A DNA stretch of 64,000 nt from an uncultured Dokdonella sp. GTDB lineage: Bacteria > Pseudomonadota > Gammaproteobacteria > Xanthomonadales > Rhodanobacteraceae. The stretch lies in the NCBI GenBank assembly GCA_934526015.1, contig CAKSZY010000003.1:1-64000 (forward strand), given 5' to 3'. Shown one piece after another: positions 20,476 through 32,105 of this stretch (positions are counted from its first letter, which is position 1; each line of letters begins with the position of its first letter). Position numbers and translations under genes: made by a program. Under the pieces are notes generated by a model. It did not search any database, had not been told where the DNA came from, and saw nothing but the letters and a program-made list of their open reading frames with translations.

Positions 20476-23388
20476 ATGAACATCGACCTGAAATCCGCCT
20501 CCATGCCGCGCGCGCTTGCCACGCTCGCTTGCGGTCTCCTCGCCGCGCCGGTCTTCGCCGCGGTCGGCAGCTGGAGCACGACCGGCCCCTACGGCGGCAC
20601 GGTCAATGCCCTTGCCGTCTACGAGGCTGCGCCGAACACGTTGTTTGCGGTCGGCAGCGGCGGCGTGTTCCGCAGCGTCAGCGGCGGCTCGTCGTGGCAG
20701 CGCATCGAGGTCGGCCTGGTCAGCGGGGCATACTTCGGCGACATCGCCGTGGCCACCGGTGCACCGGTGCTCTACCTGCCGAGCGGCAACCGCGTGTTCC
20801 GTTCGGGCAACGCCGGTGACCTGTGGGTGCAGTTGCCGGCCTTGCCGGCCAACGTCTACGCGCGCGATCTCGCCCTGCGGCGAGGTTCGACGACCGACCT
20901 CGCCCTCGTCAGCGACAGCGGCATCTTCACCTCGACCAACGGCGGCAACAGCTGGAGCGGCCCGGCGGCCGGCACCGCCGGCATCTACCCCCAGCGGATC
21001 GAGTACGCCGCGGACGGCACGCTCCACGCAAGCCTCCGCTATGCCGACCCCGGCGTGTTCGGCGGCGCGCTGGTCATCCGCAGCACCGACGGCGGAACCA
21101 CCTGGGCGCCAACGGCGACCGTGCAATCACTCTTCAACGCGTTTTCCTGGGCCCTGTGGCCGGCGGACAGCCAGCGCCTCGCAATCGCCGACGGTGCCCA
21201 GATCGAGTTCTCGACCGATGGCGGTGCGACCTGGGCGCTGCGTGGCGCACCGGGCGGCTCCGCGGAATGCGGCAGCATCGACGCCATGTTCGCGCATCCG
21301 AACAATTCGCAAGGCCTGCTCGTTGCCTGTCGCAAGAGCGGCGTGCACATGACGACCAATCTGGCGGATGCCGCGCCGGCGTGGACGAGCTGGGGCGTCG
21401 CCAGCGGCCTCAGCGTCAACGGCGTCGATCCGGCGCAGGCGTCCACGCTGATCCTGCACCCGTCGTTCCCGGTGGTGCCGAACCTGTGGCTCGGCACGCA
21501 GTATGGCGGCCTGTTCCGTTCGACCAACGGCGGCACGAACTGGAGCGCGATCAACAACAACTACCAGTCGGTCAACATCCGCGCCCTCGCCGCGCATCCG
21601 CTCGACACCGGTCCGGGCAGCGTCGTGCTTGCCGGCCAGGGCGATTCGTTCACGACCACGCGCGCGATCCAGAAATCCCCCGACGCGGGCCTGACCTGGG
21701 AAAACGCGCTCAACGGCCTCAACGCCGAACAGATCCGCTCGATCACGATCGACCGCACGTCCGTGGACAACGATCCGCTCACCGCCGAGCCGTTCACGGC
21801 CTACGCCGGTGGACGCTCGGAACGCCTGCTGGGGCCGCTCAGCGCCAAGGACGGCGGCCTGTACAAGAGCACCGACGGCGGCAATTCGTGGACGACCATC
21901 GACAACGGCATCGCCGAAGTCAATGGCGCGCGTGAAATGGGCACGGTGCGCACGATCGCGCTCGATCCGCGTTCGTGCGTCGCACCGCCGCCGACCGGTC
22001 CGTGTCCGGTCGGTGGTGCACCGCTGCGCACGCTGTTCGCCGGCGGCAGCGGCGTGCGCGGCCTCCTGGTGGGCGATCCGTACCGGTCGGCGCGCGTCTA
22101 CAAGAGCACCGACGCGGGTGCGAACTGGACGGCATCGGAGGCGGGCCTGCCGCTCGGCGAGGTCCTCGACGTCGCCCTCGGCCACGAAGCCTGGATGGGC
22201 GGCATCAATCCGATCGTCTTCGATCCCTCGAACACGCAGACCATCTACATCGGCAGCTTCATTGCCGCGTACTTCGACCCGGTCAGCGGTCCGTTCCCGA
22301 CCATCGCCAATGGCGTGTTCCGCTCCACCGACGGCGGCGCCACCTGGGTCCATCGCAGCAACGGCCTGCCGACCCAGTTCGGACCGGGCACTTCACAGGG
22401 TGACGTGCTCGCGATGGCGATCAATCCGGCCAACCCGCAGATCCTGTATGCCGCCGTGGTCAACCTGTACTCGGATCCGATCAACGGCCGTGTCTACAAG
22501 ACCACCGACGGCGGCGCGAACTGGTTTGAAGCCAGCACCGGCATTGCCGGCCAGGATGTGCGCGCCCTGTACATCGATCCGGTCGATGCGACCGGCGAGA
22601 CGATCTACGCCGGCACCGGCGGCGATGGCGCCAATCCCGGTGGCGTCTACCGCTCGACCAACGGCGGCGCGAGCTGGAATTCGCTGAGCATCGGCCTGCC
22701 CGCGTATGCGGCGACCTCGCTGGCGATGCCGGCGCGCGCGGCCGGCGCCGCGCCGAGAATCCTCGCCGGCACCAACAGCGGCGTGTGGGACTACACCGCC
22801 GCGCCCGACGAGGATGCCGACGGCTCGCCGAGCGCGGTCGAGGCGAGCGTGCTCGGCGGCGACGGCAACGGCGACGGCATCCCCGATGCGCAGCAGCGCG
22901 GCGTGGCCTCGCTCGGTGCGCCGGCGAGTGCCGCCGTGCCGACCGAGCCGGTAGCGCAGGGCGTCGGCAGCGTCGGCTCGACGATCGCACTCATGGCGGG
23001 CGAGTGCACCCAGGTCAACGATGCCGGCAGCCTTGCCGCATCGCTGTATCCACCGGATCCGGCCGGTGCCGCCGGCAGTCACGATCCGTGGGGCCTGGCG
23101 AGCTTCTCGCTGCCCGCTTGCGCGATGGCGACCGTGCGCGTCACCTTCCATGGCGCCTCGTTCGACGACCGCTGGGCCTGGCGCAACTACGGCCCGCGCA
23201 CGCCGGGCGATGCCACGACCTTCGGCTGGTACACCTTCGCCGGCGCGCGGCGGATCGACGCGCAGACCTGGGAACTGGCCATCGACGCCCGCCGCCAGGG
23301 CAACTACCGCAACGACCCTTCCAACATCCTGTTCGTCGGCGGACCCGCGTTGCTGCCGGATCGCATCTTCGACAATGGCGTTGACTGA
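20476..23388 (+). CDS. Large secreted BNR/sialidase-repeat protein
   Basis: A 970-residue exported protein. Residues 1-29 are a signal peptide (CGLLAAPVFAAV). Nine or more Asp-box repeats of the form STDGGxxW follow (RSTDGGTTW, FSTDGGATW, RSTNGGTNW, KSTDGGNSW, KTTDGGANW, RSTNGGASW), spaced to build a beta-propeller such as that of sialidases and Vps10. No sialidase catalytic arginine/tyrosine set was recognised. Around residue 790 there is a Ca-binding-like DGNGDGIPD, then a C-terminal region resembling the choice-of-anchor U type. The protein ends PDRIFDNGVD. The stop codon abuts a G-rich repeat. Role unknown; adhesion or surface binding is possible. Confidence 0.8.
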   Translation: MNIDLKSASMPRALATLACGLLAAPVFAAVGSWSTTGPYGGTVNALAVYEAAPNTLFAVGSGGVFRSVSGGSSWQRIEVGLVSGAYFGDIAVATGAPVLYLPSGNRVFRSGNAGDLWVQLPALPANVYARDLALRRGSTTDLALVSDSGIFTSTNGGNSWSGPAAGTAGIYPQRIEYAADGTLHASLRYADPGVFGGALVIRSTDGGTTWAPTATVQSLFNAFSWALWPADSQRLAIADGAQIEFSTDGGATWALRGAPGGSAECGSIDAMFAHPNNSQGLLVACRKSGVHMTTNLADAAPAWTSWGVASGLSVNGVDPAQASTLILHPSFPVVPNLWLGTQYGGLFRSTNGGTNWSAINNNYQSVNIRALAAHPLDTGPGSVVLAGQGDSFTTTRAIQKSPDAGLTWENALNGLNAEQIRSITIDRTSVDNDPLTAEPFTAYAGGRSERLLGPLSAKDGGLYKSTDGGNSWTTIDNGIAEVNGAREMGTVRTIALDPRSCVAPPPTGPCPVGGAPLRTLFAGGSGVRGLLVGDPYRSARVYKSTDAGANWTASEAGLPLGEVLDVALGHEAWMGGINPIVFDPSNTQTIYIGSFIAAYFDPVSGPFPTIANGVFRSTDGGATWVHRSNGLPTQFGPGTSQGDVLAMAINPANPQILYAAVVNLYSDPINGRVYKTTDGGANWFEASTGIAGQDVRALYIDPVDATGETIYAGTGGDGANPGGVYRSTNGGASWNSLSIGLPAYAATSLAMPARAAGAAPRILAGTNSGVWDYTAAPDEDADGSPSAVEASVLGGDGNGDGIPDAQQRGVASLGAPASAAVPTEPVAQGVGSVGSTIALMAGECTQVNDAGSLAASLYPPDPAGAAGSHDPWGLASFSLPACAMATVRVTFHGASFDDRWAWRNYGPRTPGDATTFGWYTFAGARRIDAQTWELAIDARRQGNYRNDPSNILFVGGPALLPDRIFDNGVD

Positions 23389-23579
23389 GGGGCTAGGGGC
23401 TAGGGGCTAGGGGCTAGGGGCTAGGGGCGACAGCGAGGGGGAGGGGCGAGGGGCGAGGGCTCGACGATCGAGTCTGCTCGTGTGCGTGAACGTGGTACAG
23501 CCGACTGCTGTAGCGCACTCGCAATCTTGTCCCGCTCTTCGAGTTTCGAGCCCTCGCCCCTCGCCCCTCTCCCTCGCTT
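23389..23579. repeat. Family A composite inverted repeat
   Basis: Five GGGGCTA units and GGGGCGA units (23389-23460), a core of about 85 bases, and the arm GAGCCCTCGCCCCTCGCCCC (23549-23579) lie between two convergent genes. The BNR gene stop TGA is directly followed by the first GGGGCTA. Confidence 0.82.
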
Positions 23580-23583
23580 CAAG

Positions 23584-24741
23584 TCAGCGCCGCGCCAACG
23601 GCACGAACGCGAGATCCTCGGGGCCGGTGTAGTTCGCGCTCGGGCGGATGATCTTGCCGTCGATGCGCTGCTCGATCACGTGCGCGCTCCAGCCGGAGGT
23701 GCGCGCGATGACGAACAGCGGGGTGAACATCGCCGTCGGCACGCCCATCATGTGGTAGCTCACCGCGCTGAACCAGTCGAGATTCGGGAACATCTTCTTG
23801 ATGTCCCACATGACCGTCTCGAGGCGTTCGGCGATGTCGAACATCTTCATGTTCGATTGCTCGGCCGACAGCGCGCGCGCGACGTCCTTGATGACCTGGT
23901 TGCGCGGGTCGCCGACGGTGTATACCGGATGGCCGAAGCCGATCACGACTTCCTTGCGTTCGACGCGCGCCTTGATGTCGGCCTCGGCCTCGTCGGCGGT
24001 CTCGTAGCGCTTCTGCACCTCGAAGGCGACCTCGTTGGCGCCGCCGTGCTTCGGGCCGCGCAGGGCGCCGATCGCGCCGGCGATGCACGAATGCATGTCG
24101 CTGCCGGTGCCGGCGATCACGCGCGCGGCGAAAGTGGACGCATTGAACTCGTGCTCGGCGTAGAGGATCAGCGAGGTGTGCATCGCGCGCACCCAGGAAT
24201 CGCGCGGTTTCGTCCCGTGCAACAGGTGCAGGAAGTGGCCGCCGATCGAATCGTCGTCGGTGTCGGTGTCGATGCGCCTGCCGTTGTGGCTGTAGTGGTA
24301 CCAGTACAGCAGCATCGAACCGAGCGAGGCCATCAGCTTGTCGGCGATGTCGCGCGCGCCCGGATGATTGTGGTCGTCCTTCTCCGGGGCGACGCAGCCG
24401 AGCGTGGACACGGCGGTGCGCATGACGTCCATCGGATGCGCCGACGGCGGCAACTGCTCGAGCACGGCTTTCACGCCGGCGGGAATCCCGCGCAGCGCCT
24501 TCAGCCTCGCCTTGTAGCCGGCCAGTTCGGCGACATTCGGCAGCTTGCCGTGCACGAGCAGAAAGGCGATCTCCTCGAACTCGCAGGCGCCGGCGACATC
24601 GAGGATGTCGTAGCCACGGTAGTGCAGGTCGTTGCCGCTGCGGCCGACCGTGCACAGCGCCGTGTTGCCTGCAGCGGTGCCGCTCAGCGCGACGGACTTC
24701 TTCGGTTTGAAGGCCGGTGTCGCGGTTGCGCTGTCACTCAT
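23584..24741 (-). CDS. prpC: 2-methylcitrate synthase
   Basis: Condenses propionyl-CoA with oxaloacetate in the methylcitrate cycle. The 385-residue protein is a short, PrpC-type citrate synthase. It has [17 protein letters not shown] near the start, [12 protein letters not shown] with the first active-site His region, [14 protein letters not shown] with the catalytic His, and [15 protein letters not shown] with the Arg that binds the substrate. Operon partners prpB and prpE settle the choice over ordinary citrate synthase. GGAGA precedes the start. Last gene of the prp unit, ending at a composite repeat. Confidence 0.93.
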   Translation of the reverse strand: MSDSATATPAFKPKKSVALSGTAAGNTALCTVGRSGNDLHYRGYDILDVAGACEFEEIAFLLVHGKLPNVAELAGYKARLKALRGIPAGVKAVLEQLPPSAHPMDVMRTAVSTLGCVAPEKDDHNHPGARDIADKLMASLGSMLLYWYHYSHNGRRIDTDTDDDSIGGHFLHLLHGTKPRDSWVRAMHTSLILYAEHEFNASTFAARVIAGTGSDMHSCIAGAIGALRGPKHGGANEVAFEVQKRYETADEAEADIKARVERKEVVIGFGHPVYTVGDPRNQVIKDVARALSAEQSNMKMFDIAERLETVMWDIKKMFPNLDWFSAVSYHMMGVPTAMFTPLFVIARTSGWSAHVIEQRIDGKIIRPSANYTGPEDLAFVPLARR

Positions 24742-24773
24742 CGATCGTCTCCGTGGTCATGCAAGGGCGGTGT

Positions 24774-25658
24774 TCATTTCTTTTCGGCGAACAGGGCATC
24801 GAGTTTCTGTTCGTAGGCGTGGTAGCCGAGAAAGTCGTAGAGCTCGGCACGGGTCTGCAGGCGGTCGATGATGTTCTTCTGCGTGCCTTCGCGTCGCACC
24901 GTTTCGTAGAAGTGCAGGGCGGCCTTGTTCATCGCCCGATATGCGCCGCAGCAGTACAGGGCGATGTCGACATTCGCATCGCGCAGTTCATCGGTCGTGA
25001 AGAACGGCGTCGAGCCGAACTCGGTCAGGTTGGCGAGGATCGGCACCTTGACCGCCGCGCGGAAGCGCCGGTAGTCGTCCAGCGAGGTCATCGCCTCGGG
25101 GAAGATCATGTCCGCTCCGGCCTCGACGTAGGCCTGCGCGCGCTCGATCGCCGAATCGATGCCTTCGACCGCCGCCGCGTCGGTGCGCGCCATGATCACG
25201 AACGCCGTATCCCGGCGCGCATCGACGGCCGATTTCACGCGATCGACCATTTCGGAGGTCGGGACGACTTCCTTGCCCGGACGGTGACCGCAGCGCTTCT
25301 GCCCGACCTGGTCTTCCATGTGCACGGCGGCGACACCGATGCGCTCGAACGAGCGGATCGTGCGGCCGATGTTGAACGCGCCACCCCAGCCGGTATCGAT
25401 GTCGACGAGCAAGGGCATGCCGGTCGCCTCGACGATGCGCCGCGCATCGGTCAGCACATCTTCCATCGTGCTGATGCCGAGATCGGGCATGCCGAGTGAA
25501 TTCGCCGCGACGCCGCCGCCGGACAGGTACAGCGCCTGATAGCCGACGCGCCGGGCCATCAGGCCGGCATAGGCGGTGATCGCGCCCATGACCTGCAGCG
25601 GCGACTCGGCGGCAACGGCGCTGCGGAATCGCGCGCCGGCGGAAGAAGACGATGTCAT
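24774..25658 (-). CDS. prpB: 2-methylisocitrate lyase
   Basis: Splits 2-methylisocitrate to pyruvate and succinate. The 294-residue protein has the family blocks [28 protein letters not shown] and the catalytic loop [15 protein letters not shown] containing the KRCGH motif. FIMARTDA-like ([13 protein letters not shown]) and [11 protein letters not shown] follow, all PrpB-type rather than AceA-type. Start at 25658 is the first ATG with family-like sequence. It sits 32 bases upstream of prpC, so the two are co-transcribed. Confidence 0.94.
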   Translation of the reverse strand: MTSSSSAGARFRSAVAAESPLQVMGAITAYAGLMARRVGYQALYLSGGGVAANSLGMPDLGISTMEDVLTDARRIVEATGMPLLVDIDTGWGGAFNIGRTIRSFERIGVAAVHMEDQVGQKRCGHRPGKEVVPTSEMVDRVKSAVDARRDTAFVIMARTDAAAVEGIDSAIERAQAYVEAGADMIFPEAMTSLDDYRRFRAAVKVPILANLTEFGSTPFFTTDELRDANVDIALYCCGAYRAMNKAALHFYETVRREGTQKNIIDRLQTRAELYDFLGYHAYEQKLDALFAEKK

Positions 25659-25791
25659 GGAGGGTCCCTCGTTGGCAGGCCGCATTATAGGTGGCTGCCG
25701 CGCATTCGTGGTCCGCATGCACGGATGCACGCAGCCTTCGTTGCGCGATGGCACCTGCAAAGCCCCGGATGGCGGCGAGCCGGCGACGTGC

Positions 25792-27687
25792 TCAGGCGCC
25801 TCCGTCGGGCCCGCGCTCGAGCACGCGGCGGATTTCCTCGAGCGCGTTCGGGTCATCGAGCGTCGACAGGTCGCCCGGATCGCGCTGTTCGGCGAGCGCC
25901 TGCAGCGAGCGGCGCAACAGCTTGCCCGAACGCGTCTTCGGCAGGGCGTTGACGAGGTAGACCCGCGCCGGCCGGGCGACCCCGCCGAGCTGGTCGACGA
26001 CGCACTTCAGCATGCCGCGGGCGACCTCGTCCGCAGCGTCGGTGTTCGACTGCTTGAGCGTGGCGAACACGATCGGCACCTGGCCCTTCAGTTCGTCCTG
26101 CACGCCGACCACCGCCGCTTCGGCGACGCCGGGGTGGCTGGCCACCGACTCCTCGATCTCGCGCGTGCCGAGGCGGTGCCCGGCGACATTGATGACATCG
26201 TCGGTGCGGCCGAGGATGAAGGTGTAGCCGTCCTCGTCGCGCACGGCCCAGTCGAGCGAGCTGTACAGCAGTTGGCGGAAATGGCCGAAGTAGCTGGAGA
26301 GGAAGCGCGGGTCGTCGTTCCACACCGTCGTCATGCAACCCGGCGGCAGCGGCGGTTCGATCACCAGCACGCCCTTCTCGTGCGGGCGGGCATCCTCGCC
26401 GGTCGTTTCGTTGATGACGCGCAGCCGGTAGCCGAGATTCGGCAGGCCCGGCGAACCGAACTTGACCGGCTTGAGGTCGAGGCCCGGCAGCAGGGTCAGC
26501 ACCGGCCAGCCGGTCTCGGTCTGCCAGTAGTTGTCGATGACCGGCTTGCCGATGCCCTCGCTGATCCATTGCGCGGTCGGTTCGTCGAGCGGTTCGCCGG
26601 CCAGGAACAGCCATTTCAGCGAGGACAGGTCGTGCTTCTTCAGGAACGCGGGATCCTGCTTCTTCAGCACGCGGATGCCGGTCGGCGAGGAGAACATCGT
26701 GCGCACGCGGTACTTTTCGACGAGGCTCCACCACACGCCCGGATCGGGATTCGTCGGCAGGCCCTCGTAGAGGATCGAGGTGGCGCCGGCGATCAGCGGC
26801 CCGTAGACGTTGTAGGAATGGCCGACCGCCCAGCCGACATCCGAGGTCGAGAACATGACCTGGCCGGGGCCGACGTCGTAGACGGTGCGCATCGACAACG
26901 CCATCGCCACCGCGTGGCCGCCGACGTCGCGCTGCACGCCCTTCGGCTTGCCGGTGGTGCCGGAGGTGTACAGCAGGTAGCTCGGCTCGTTCGATTCGAG
27001 CCAGGTGACCGGCACCTCGCTGCCTTCGTGCCGGTGGCGCAGGGTCGCGTAGTCGAGGTCGCGTCCCGCCACCACGGCATGGCCCGGATCGAGGCCGCGG
27101 TCGACGATCAGCACGTGCGCGGGTGGATGGCTGGCGGCGGCGAGTGCCTCGTCGACCAGCGGCTTGTACGCAATCACCTTGCCGCCGCGCATGCCGGCAT
27201 CGGCGGCGATCAGCAGCTCCGGTTTCGCGTCGTCGATGCGCAGGGCGAGGTTGTGCGCGGCGAAGCCGCCGAACACGACCGAATGCACGGCGCCGATGCG
27301 CGCACAGGCGAGCATCGCGAACACCGCTTCGGCGATGTTCGGCATGTAGATGACGACGCGATCGCCCTTGCCGACGCCGAGCGAACCCAGCACGGCGGCG
27401 AACGTGTTCACCTCGCGATGCAGTTCGCGGTAGGAGATCTCGCGGGTGACGCCGGTCTCGCTCGACACGGCGACGAGGGCGAGCTGGTCGCCGCGCGCGT
27501 CGAGATGGCGGTCGACGGCATTGAAGCAGAGATTGGTTTCGCCGCCGGCGAACCAGCGCCGGAACGGCGGATCGGTGTATTCGAGGATCGTGCGCGGGCG
27601 CACGTGCCAGTGGATCGCCTCGGCCTGCCCGGCCCAGAACGATTCGGGATCGTCGATCGATCGGCGGTAGACGTCCTCGTAGCGCAT
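25792..27687 (-). CDS. prpE: Propionate-CoA ligase
   Basis: AMP-forming enzyme that activates propionate to propionyl-CoA. The 631-residue protein starts [20 protein letters not shown] and has the P-loop-like [15 protein letters not shown], the adenylation motif [10 protein letters not shown], and the C-terminal catalytic lysine in [13 protein letters not shown]-terminal and overall similarity are to PrpE rather than Acs (Acs is about 650 and differs in the start). GGGAGGAG precedes the ATG. It is transcribed ahead of prpB with 133 bases between; the methylcitrate dehydratase gene is not in this window. Confidence 0.93.
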   Translation of the reverse strand: MRYEDVYRRSIDDPESFWAGQAEAIHWHVRPRTILEYTDPPFRRWFAGGETNLCFNAVDRHLDARGDQLALVAVSSETGVTREISYRELHREVNTFAAVLGSLGVGKGDRVVIYMPNIAEAVFAMLACARIGAVHSVVFGGFAAHNLALRIDDAKPELLIAADAGMRGGKVIAYKPLVDEALAAASHPPAHVLIVDRGLDPGHAVVAGRDLDYATLRHRHEGSEVPVTWLESNEPSYLLYTSGTTGKPKGVQRDVGGHAVAMALSMRTVYDVGPGQVMFSTSDVGWAVGHSYNVYGPLIAGATSILYEGLPTNPDPGVWWSLVEKYRVRTMFSSPTGIRVLKKQDPAFLKKHDLSSLKWLFLAGEPLDEPTAQWISEGIGKPVIDNYWQTETGWPVLTLLPGLDLKPVKFGSPGLPNLGYRLRVINETTGEDARPHEKGVLVIEPPLPPGCMTTVWNDDPRFLSSYFGHFRQLLYSSLDWAVRDEDGYTFILGRTDDVINVAGHRLGTREIEESVASHPGVAEAAVVGVQDELKGQVPIVFATLKQSNTDAADEVARGMLKCVVDQLGGVARPARVYLVNALPKTRSGKLLRRSLQALAEQRDPGDLSTLDDPNALEEIRRVLERGPDGGA

Positions 27688-27794
27688 GGCCGCTCCTCCC
27701 GGGTCGTGGCCGGTCATCCTAGGCCAGTGCGGCGGGCTCCTCGCTACGACCTTGGTCGCGGTGCGGCAATGCGCAGCAGGGCGCCATGCCGTGG

Positions 27795-29156
27795 CTAGGC
27801 CGCCGGCGTGTCGCGCCCGCCGCGCCGGCGCATCGCCAGCAGGGCCCAGGCGAATCCGAGCAGGGCGGCGCAAACCGAGGCGAGCAGGACGCCGAGCTTG
27901 GCGGCGGCCAGCAGGGAGTCGTCTTCGAAGGCCAGCATGCCGATGAAGATCGACATCGTGAAGCCGATGCCGCTGAGCAGGCCGACCAGCACCACGCCGC
28001 GCCACGACACGCCGTCAGGAAGCCGGCACCAGCCGGCTTTGACGGCGAGCCAGCTCGCCGCGACGATGCCGAGCGGCTTGCCGATCACGAGGCCGAGGAA
28101 CACGCCGGCGGTGACTGCGGTGGCTCCGGCGTGGCCCGCGTCGACGCCATCGAGGCCGACGCCGGCATTGGCCAGCGCGAACAGCGGCATGACGCCGAAG
28201 GCGACCCACGGGTGCAGCGCGGCCTGCACGCGCACGACCGGCGGTTGCAGTTCGCGCTGCGCCCAGCGCAGGCGGCGCAACGGGTGCGTTCCGCCGTTCG
28301 GCGGCGGCTTGCCGTCGGCATCGGCGCAGAGTTCGCGCACGGCGCGCTCGGCCATGTGCAGGGGCGCTTCGCGCGAAGCCGTCGCGCGCACCGGCGTCAT
28401 GAGCCCGAGCACGACTCCGGCCAGGGTCGGATGGATGCCGAGCTCGTGCAGGCCGAACCAGACCACGATGGCCGGCAGCACGTAGGCATGGGCGCTGCCG
28501 GCGCCCATCGCCTGCAACGCGTAGACCAGCGCGATGCCGCCCGCCGCGACGACGGCACCGGCCGCGACGAGGCCGTCGGAATAAAACAGCGCGATGATCA
28601 GCACGGCGGCGATGTCGTCGATGATCGCGAGTGCGAGCAGGAACACGCGCACGCTGGCCGGGATCGAGCGCCCGAACAGGGCGAGCACGCCGACCGCGAA
28701 GGCGATGTCGGTCGCGGTCGGCACCGCCCATCCGGATTGCGTCGCGGCACCGGAATTGAGGGCGAGGTAGGCCAGCGCCGGCACGACCACGCCACCGCCG
28801 GCCGCGGCCAGCGGCAACGCCGCGGCGCGCAGGTCGGACAGCGCGCCGTCGTGGATCTCGCGGCGCACTTCCATGCCGACGACGAGGAAGAACACCGTCA
28901 TCAGCACGTCGTTGATCCAGAAGTGCAGCGGACGCGAGAACTGCCAGTCACCGATGCCGATCGCGGCCGGGACATGCCACAGCGCGTGGTAGGACGGGGC
29001 CCACGGCGAATTCGCCCAGACCAGGGCGAGCACGGCGGCGAGCAGGAGGATGGCGCCACCGACCGCTTCGATGTGCAGGAAGCGTTCGACCGAACGCAGC
29101 GCGCGCGTGGCGAGGCGCTGCGTGCGCGAGGGCGGATGGAGCAGGGTCGGGCTCAT
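27795..29156 (-). CDS. nhaA: Na+/H+ antiporter NhaA
   Basis: Inner-membrane antiporter that exports Na+ in exchange for H+ at alkaline pH. The 453-residue polytopic protein has the [18 protein letters not shown] helix, the [15 protein letters not shown] segment and the twin aspartates in [16 protein letters not shown] that bind cation. A cytoplasmic insert (about residues 255-305, [11 protein letters not shown]) makes it longer than the 388-residue E. coli protein, as in many other Nha[19 protein letters not shown] near the end is also conserved. The ATG at 29156 is used; no strong ribosome site is visible. Confidence 0.93.
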   Translation of the reverse strand: MSPTLLHPPSRTQRLATRALRSVERFLHIEAVGGAILLLAAVLALVWANSPWAPSYHALWHVPAAIGIGDWQFSRPLHFWINDVLMTVFFLVVGMEVRREIHDGALSDLRAAALPLAAAGGGVVVPALAYLALNSGAATQSGWAVPTATDIAFAVGVLALFGRSIPASVRVFLLALAIIDDIAAVLIIALFYSDGLVAAGAVVAAGGIALVYALQAMGAGSAHAYVLPAIVVWFGLHELGIHPTLAGVVLGLMTPVRATASREAPLHMAERAVRELCADADGKPPPNGGTHPLRRLRWAQRELQPPVVRVQAALHPWVAFGVMPLFALANAGVGLDGVDAGHAGATAVTAGVFLGLVIGKPLGIVAASWLAVKAGWCRLPDGVSWRGVVLVGLLSGIGFTMSIFIGMLAFEDDSLLAAAKLGVLLASVCAALLGFAWALLAMRRRGGRDTPAA

Positions 29157-29240
29157 CGACACGGGTCTCCGGCGCGGCGGCCCGACCTGCGCGAGAACCT
29201 GTCGCGCGGCAACGCGCCGCGGACACCCGCGGGCATTGTA

Positions 29241-29411
29241 GGGGACAGGGCGAGGGGTGAGGGCAGAGGGGGAGAGGGGAGAGGGGCGAGGGCGCGAAGA
29301 CCGGATCAGGACGCACTCGTGCAGTCTGTACAGGGGGGGGCGCAGGATTGCGCGGGATTTTCGCGCCCTCGCCCCTCGCCCCTCCCCCTCAAGCTCGCCC
29401 CTCTCCCTCAG
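29241..29411. repeat. Family A composite inverted repeat
   Basis: The arm GGGCGAGGGGTGAGGGC (29248 on), a core of about 60 bases with a run of nine G (29332-29340), and the arm beginning TTTTCGCGCCCTCGCCCC (29359) lie between nhaA and ispB. Its end provides the ispB stop codon (minus-strand TGA followed by GGGAGAGGGGCGAG). Confidence 0.82.
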
Positions 29412-30412
29412 GATTGGCGGTCGACCGAGTAGTCGGCCAGCACGCCGAGCGCATCGCGTGCCGGGGACGGCGGCAGTCCTTCGAGGGCCGCCTTCGCCGA
29501 TGCGGCATAGCTGCGCGCACGGTCGCGCGCGTAGTCGATCGCGCCGGACCGGTGGATCGCCTCGACGATGTTGTCGAGCGAGTCGAGTCCGCCGTGTTCG
29601 ATCGCCCGACGCAGGCTGGCCGCCTGTTCCGGTGCGCCGTGGGCGATCGCGTGGATCACCGGCAGGGTCGGCTTGCCTTCGGCAAGGTCGTCGCCGATGT
29701 TCTTGCCGAGCGTTCCGGCGTCGGAGACGTAGTCGAGCACGTCGTCGGCGATCTGGAAGGCATGGCCGAGGTCGAGGCCATAGCGCGCCAGGGCCTCTTC
29801 CTGCGCCGGCGGCAGTTCGGCCAGCACCGCGCCGAGGCGCGTCGCCGCGGCGAACAGCACGGCGGTCTTGCGTTCGACCACGTCGAGGTAGGCGCGCTCG
29901 GTGGTGTCGGCGTTGCCGATGTTGAGCAGCTGCAGCACCTCGCCTTCGGCGATGCGGTTGGTGGTGTCGGCAAGGATGCGCATGACCTGCATGCTGTCGA
30001 TGTCGACCATCATCTGGAACGAGCGCGAATAGAGGAAGTCGCCGACCAGCACGCTGGCGGCATTGCCCCACAGCGCATTCGCGGTCTTGCGTCCGCGGCG
30101 CAGGTCGGATTCGTCGACCACATCGTCGTGCAGCAGGGTCGAGGTGTGGATGAACTCGATCAGCGCAGCGAGGGTGACGGGCTCGCTGCCGGCATGGCCG
30201 GCCGCCTGCGCGGCGAGCAGGTGCAACATCGGCCGCAGGCGCTTGCCGCCGCTGTGGATGATGTGCTCGGAAATCTGGTTGATGAGGACGACATCGGACG
30301 CCAGGCGGGCGCGGATCAAGGCGTCGACCGCCTGCATGCCGGGGGCGGCGAGCGCCTGGACGTCGCGGATCGTGCGTACGCTGCCGTCGGCAAGGGGTGG
30401 TGATGGGATCAA
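29408..30412 (-). CDS. ispB: Octaprenyl (polyprenyl) diphosphate synthase
   Basis: Builds the long isoprenoid tail of ubiquinone from farnesyl and isopentenyl diphosphates. The protein has [15 protein letters not shown], the first aspartate-rich motif [16 protein letters not shown] and the second, [13 protein letters not shown], plus [16 protein letters not shown]. The start is uncertain: TTG at 30412 gives 334 residues and leaves the FNR-like box at 30487 intergenic. The frame is open to 30493, and an ATG at 30337 would be shorter. It is divergent from ubiD, another ubiquinone gene. Confidence 0.88.
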   Translation of the reverse strand: MIPSPPLADGSVRTIRDVQALAAPGMQAVDALIRARLASDVVLINQISEHIIHSGGKRLRPMLHLLAAQAAGHAGSEPVTLAALIEFIHTSTLLHDDVVDESDLRRGRKTANALWGNAASVLVGDFLYSRSFQMMVDIDSMQVMRILADTTNRIAEGEVLQLLNIGNADTTERAYLDVVERKTAVLFAAATRLGAVLAELPPAQEEALARYGLDLGHAFQIADDVLDYVSDAGTLGKNIGDDLAEGKPTLPVIHAIAHGAPEQAASLRRAIEHGGLDSLDNIVEAIHRSGAIDYARDRARSYAASAKAALEGLPPSPARDALGVLADYSVDRQS

Positions 30413-30486
30413 GACCGGGTTCCGGGGAGCGGGGCGCGCGCAGTATAGCCGGCACGCCGGCGGCCCCGGCCACGATGCCGGCGGCA

Positions 30487-30500
30487 TTGACATGGGTCAT
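30487..30500 (+). promoter_or_regulatory. FNR/DNR-like box upstream of ubiD-ubiUV
   Basis: TTGAC-ATGG-GTCAT, one mismatch from a perfect TTGACnnnnGTCAA palindrome, lies about 68 bases before the ubiD start. That is close to the spacing of the sister site at 36647 from its gene. Assignment to an FNR, Anr or DNR-type regulator is by pattern. Confidence 0.5.
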
Positions 30501-30561
30501 GGCGGGCACGTGCCGCGGCTGCGCAGACTGCGGCGCCGGGGTGGCATCGGATGACGGCGGC

Positions 30562-32052
30562 ATGGCCTTTCACGACCTGCGGGAATTCCTCGCCACGCTG
30601 GCGGCTTGCGGGCAGTTGCGGGCGCTTGAGGAGAGCGTCGATCCGCAACTGGAAAGCACGGCACTGTGCGTGCGCGCGCTGCGCGAACAGGGGCCGGCCC
30701 TGCTGATGCGCAGGCCGGCCGGTTCGTCGCATGCGCTGCTCGGCAACCTGTTCGGCCATCGCCGGCGCATCGAACTGGCGCTCGGCGGGCGGCCGCTGGC
30801 CTCGCTGCGCGAACTCGGCGAACTGCTGGCCGAGTTGAAGGAGCCGGCCTGGCCCGCGTCGCTGCGCGAGGCGATGCAGGCCTGGCCCGGCCTCGCCCAG
30901 CTCGCCCATGCGGCGCCGCGCCGCGTCGCCTCGGCGGCATTCAACGAGCACGTGCTGGAAGCCGACGACATCGACCTCGCGTGCCTGCCGATCCAGCGCT
31001 GCTGGCCGGAGGACGTCGACCGGCTGATCACCTTCGGCCTGGTGGTGACCCGCGGCGTGCACCAGCGGCGCCAGAACATTGCCGTCTACCGCCAGCAGCC
31101 GATCGCACGCAACCGCGTGATCATGCGCTGGCTGGCCCATCGCGGCGGCGCCCAGGATCATGCGGCCTGGCAAGCCGCGCGTCCCGGCGAACCGTTCCCG
31201 GTGCTGGTGGCGATCGGCGCCGATCCGGCAACGATGCTGGCGGCCGTGGCGCCGGTGCCGGACAGCCTGTCGGAATACGAATTCGCCGGCCTGCTGCGCG
31301 GCGAACGCACGCGCGTCTGGCACAGCGAACGGACCGGACTCGATGCACCGGCCGGCGCCGAAATCCTCCTCGAAGGGTTCATCCATGCCGGCGACACGGC
31401 GCTGGAAGGACCGTTCGGCGACCACACCGGCTACTACAACGCGCAGGGCGAGTTCCCGGTGCTGACCATCGAGCGCATGCGCCTGCGCAGCGATGCCATC
31501 TATCACGGCAGCTACATGGGCCGCGCGCCGTTCGACGAGCCATCGGTGCTGTCGATGGCGCTCAACGAGGTGTTCGTGCCGATCCTGCGCAAGGTGTTTC
31601 CCGAGATCGTCGATTTCCACCTGCCGCCGGAAGCGTGCTCCTACCGCATCGCGGTGGTGGCGATCCGCAAGCAATACCCCGGGCATGCGCGGCGGATGAT
31701 GATGGCGGTGTGGTCGTACCTGCGCCAGTTCACCTACACCAAGTTCGTCATCGTCGTCGACGAGGACATCGACGTGCGCGACTGGGGCCAGGTCATCTGG
31801 GCGATCTCGACCCGGGTCGATCCGGCGCGCGATGCCCTGCTGGTCGAGAACACGCCGATCGACTACCTCGACTTCGCCTCGCCGGTCGCCGGTCTCGGCT
31901 CCAAGCTCGGGCTCGACGCCACCGCCAAGTGGCCGGGCGAGACCACGCGCGCATGGGGACGGCCGATCCGTGCCGATGCCGCGATCGAGCGACGCGTCGA
32001 TGCCTTGTGGGCGAAGCTGCGCGAGACCGGTCGGCCTGACATGGATCAATGA
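30562..32052 (+). CDS. ubiD: 4-hydroxy-3-polyprenylbenzoate decarboxylase
   Basis: Prenylated-FMN-dependent decarboxylase of the ubiquinone ring. The 496-residue protein has the family blocks [33 protein letters not shown] and DHTGYYN, then [20 protein letters not shown] and [19 protein letters not shown]. The Arg/Glu/Glu active-site set is covered by these segments. The ATG at 30562 is chosen by fit to UbiD N-termini. It is followed by ubiU after 53 bases, so the decarboxylase is placed with the oxygen-independent hydroxylase pair. This may be the main UbiD or an anaerobic copy. Confidence 0.92.
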   Translation: MAFHDLREFLATLAACGQLRALEESVDPQLESTALCVRALREQGPALLMRRPAGSSHALLGNLFGHRRRIELALGGRPLASLRELGELLAELKEPAWPASLREAMQAWPGLAQLAHAAPRRVASAAFNEHVLEADDIDLACLPIQRCWPEDVDRLITFGLVVTRGVHQRRQNIAVYRQQPIARNRVIMRWLAHRGGAQDHAAWQAARPGEPFPVLVAIGADPATMLAAVAPVPDSLSEYEFAGLLRGERTRVWHSERTGLDAPAGAEILLEGFIHAGDTALEGPFGDHTGYYNAQGEFPVLTIERMRLRSDAIYHGSYMGRAPFDEPSVLSMALNEVFVPILRKVFPEIVDFHLPPEACSYRIAVVAIRKQYPGHARRMMMAVWSYLRQFTYTKFVIVVDEDIDVRDWGQVIWAISTRVDPARDALLVENTPIDYLDFASPVAGLGSKLGLDATAKWPGETTRAWGRPIRADAAIERRVDALWAKLRETGRPDMDQ

Positions 32053-32105
32053 CCGCGGCGATGGCGCTGCCTAGCCTGCACGGCGGAACCATGCGGGAGC
32101 GTCCG

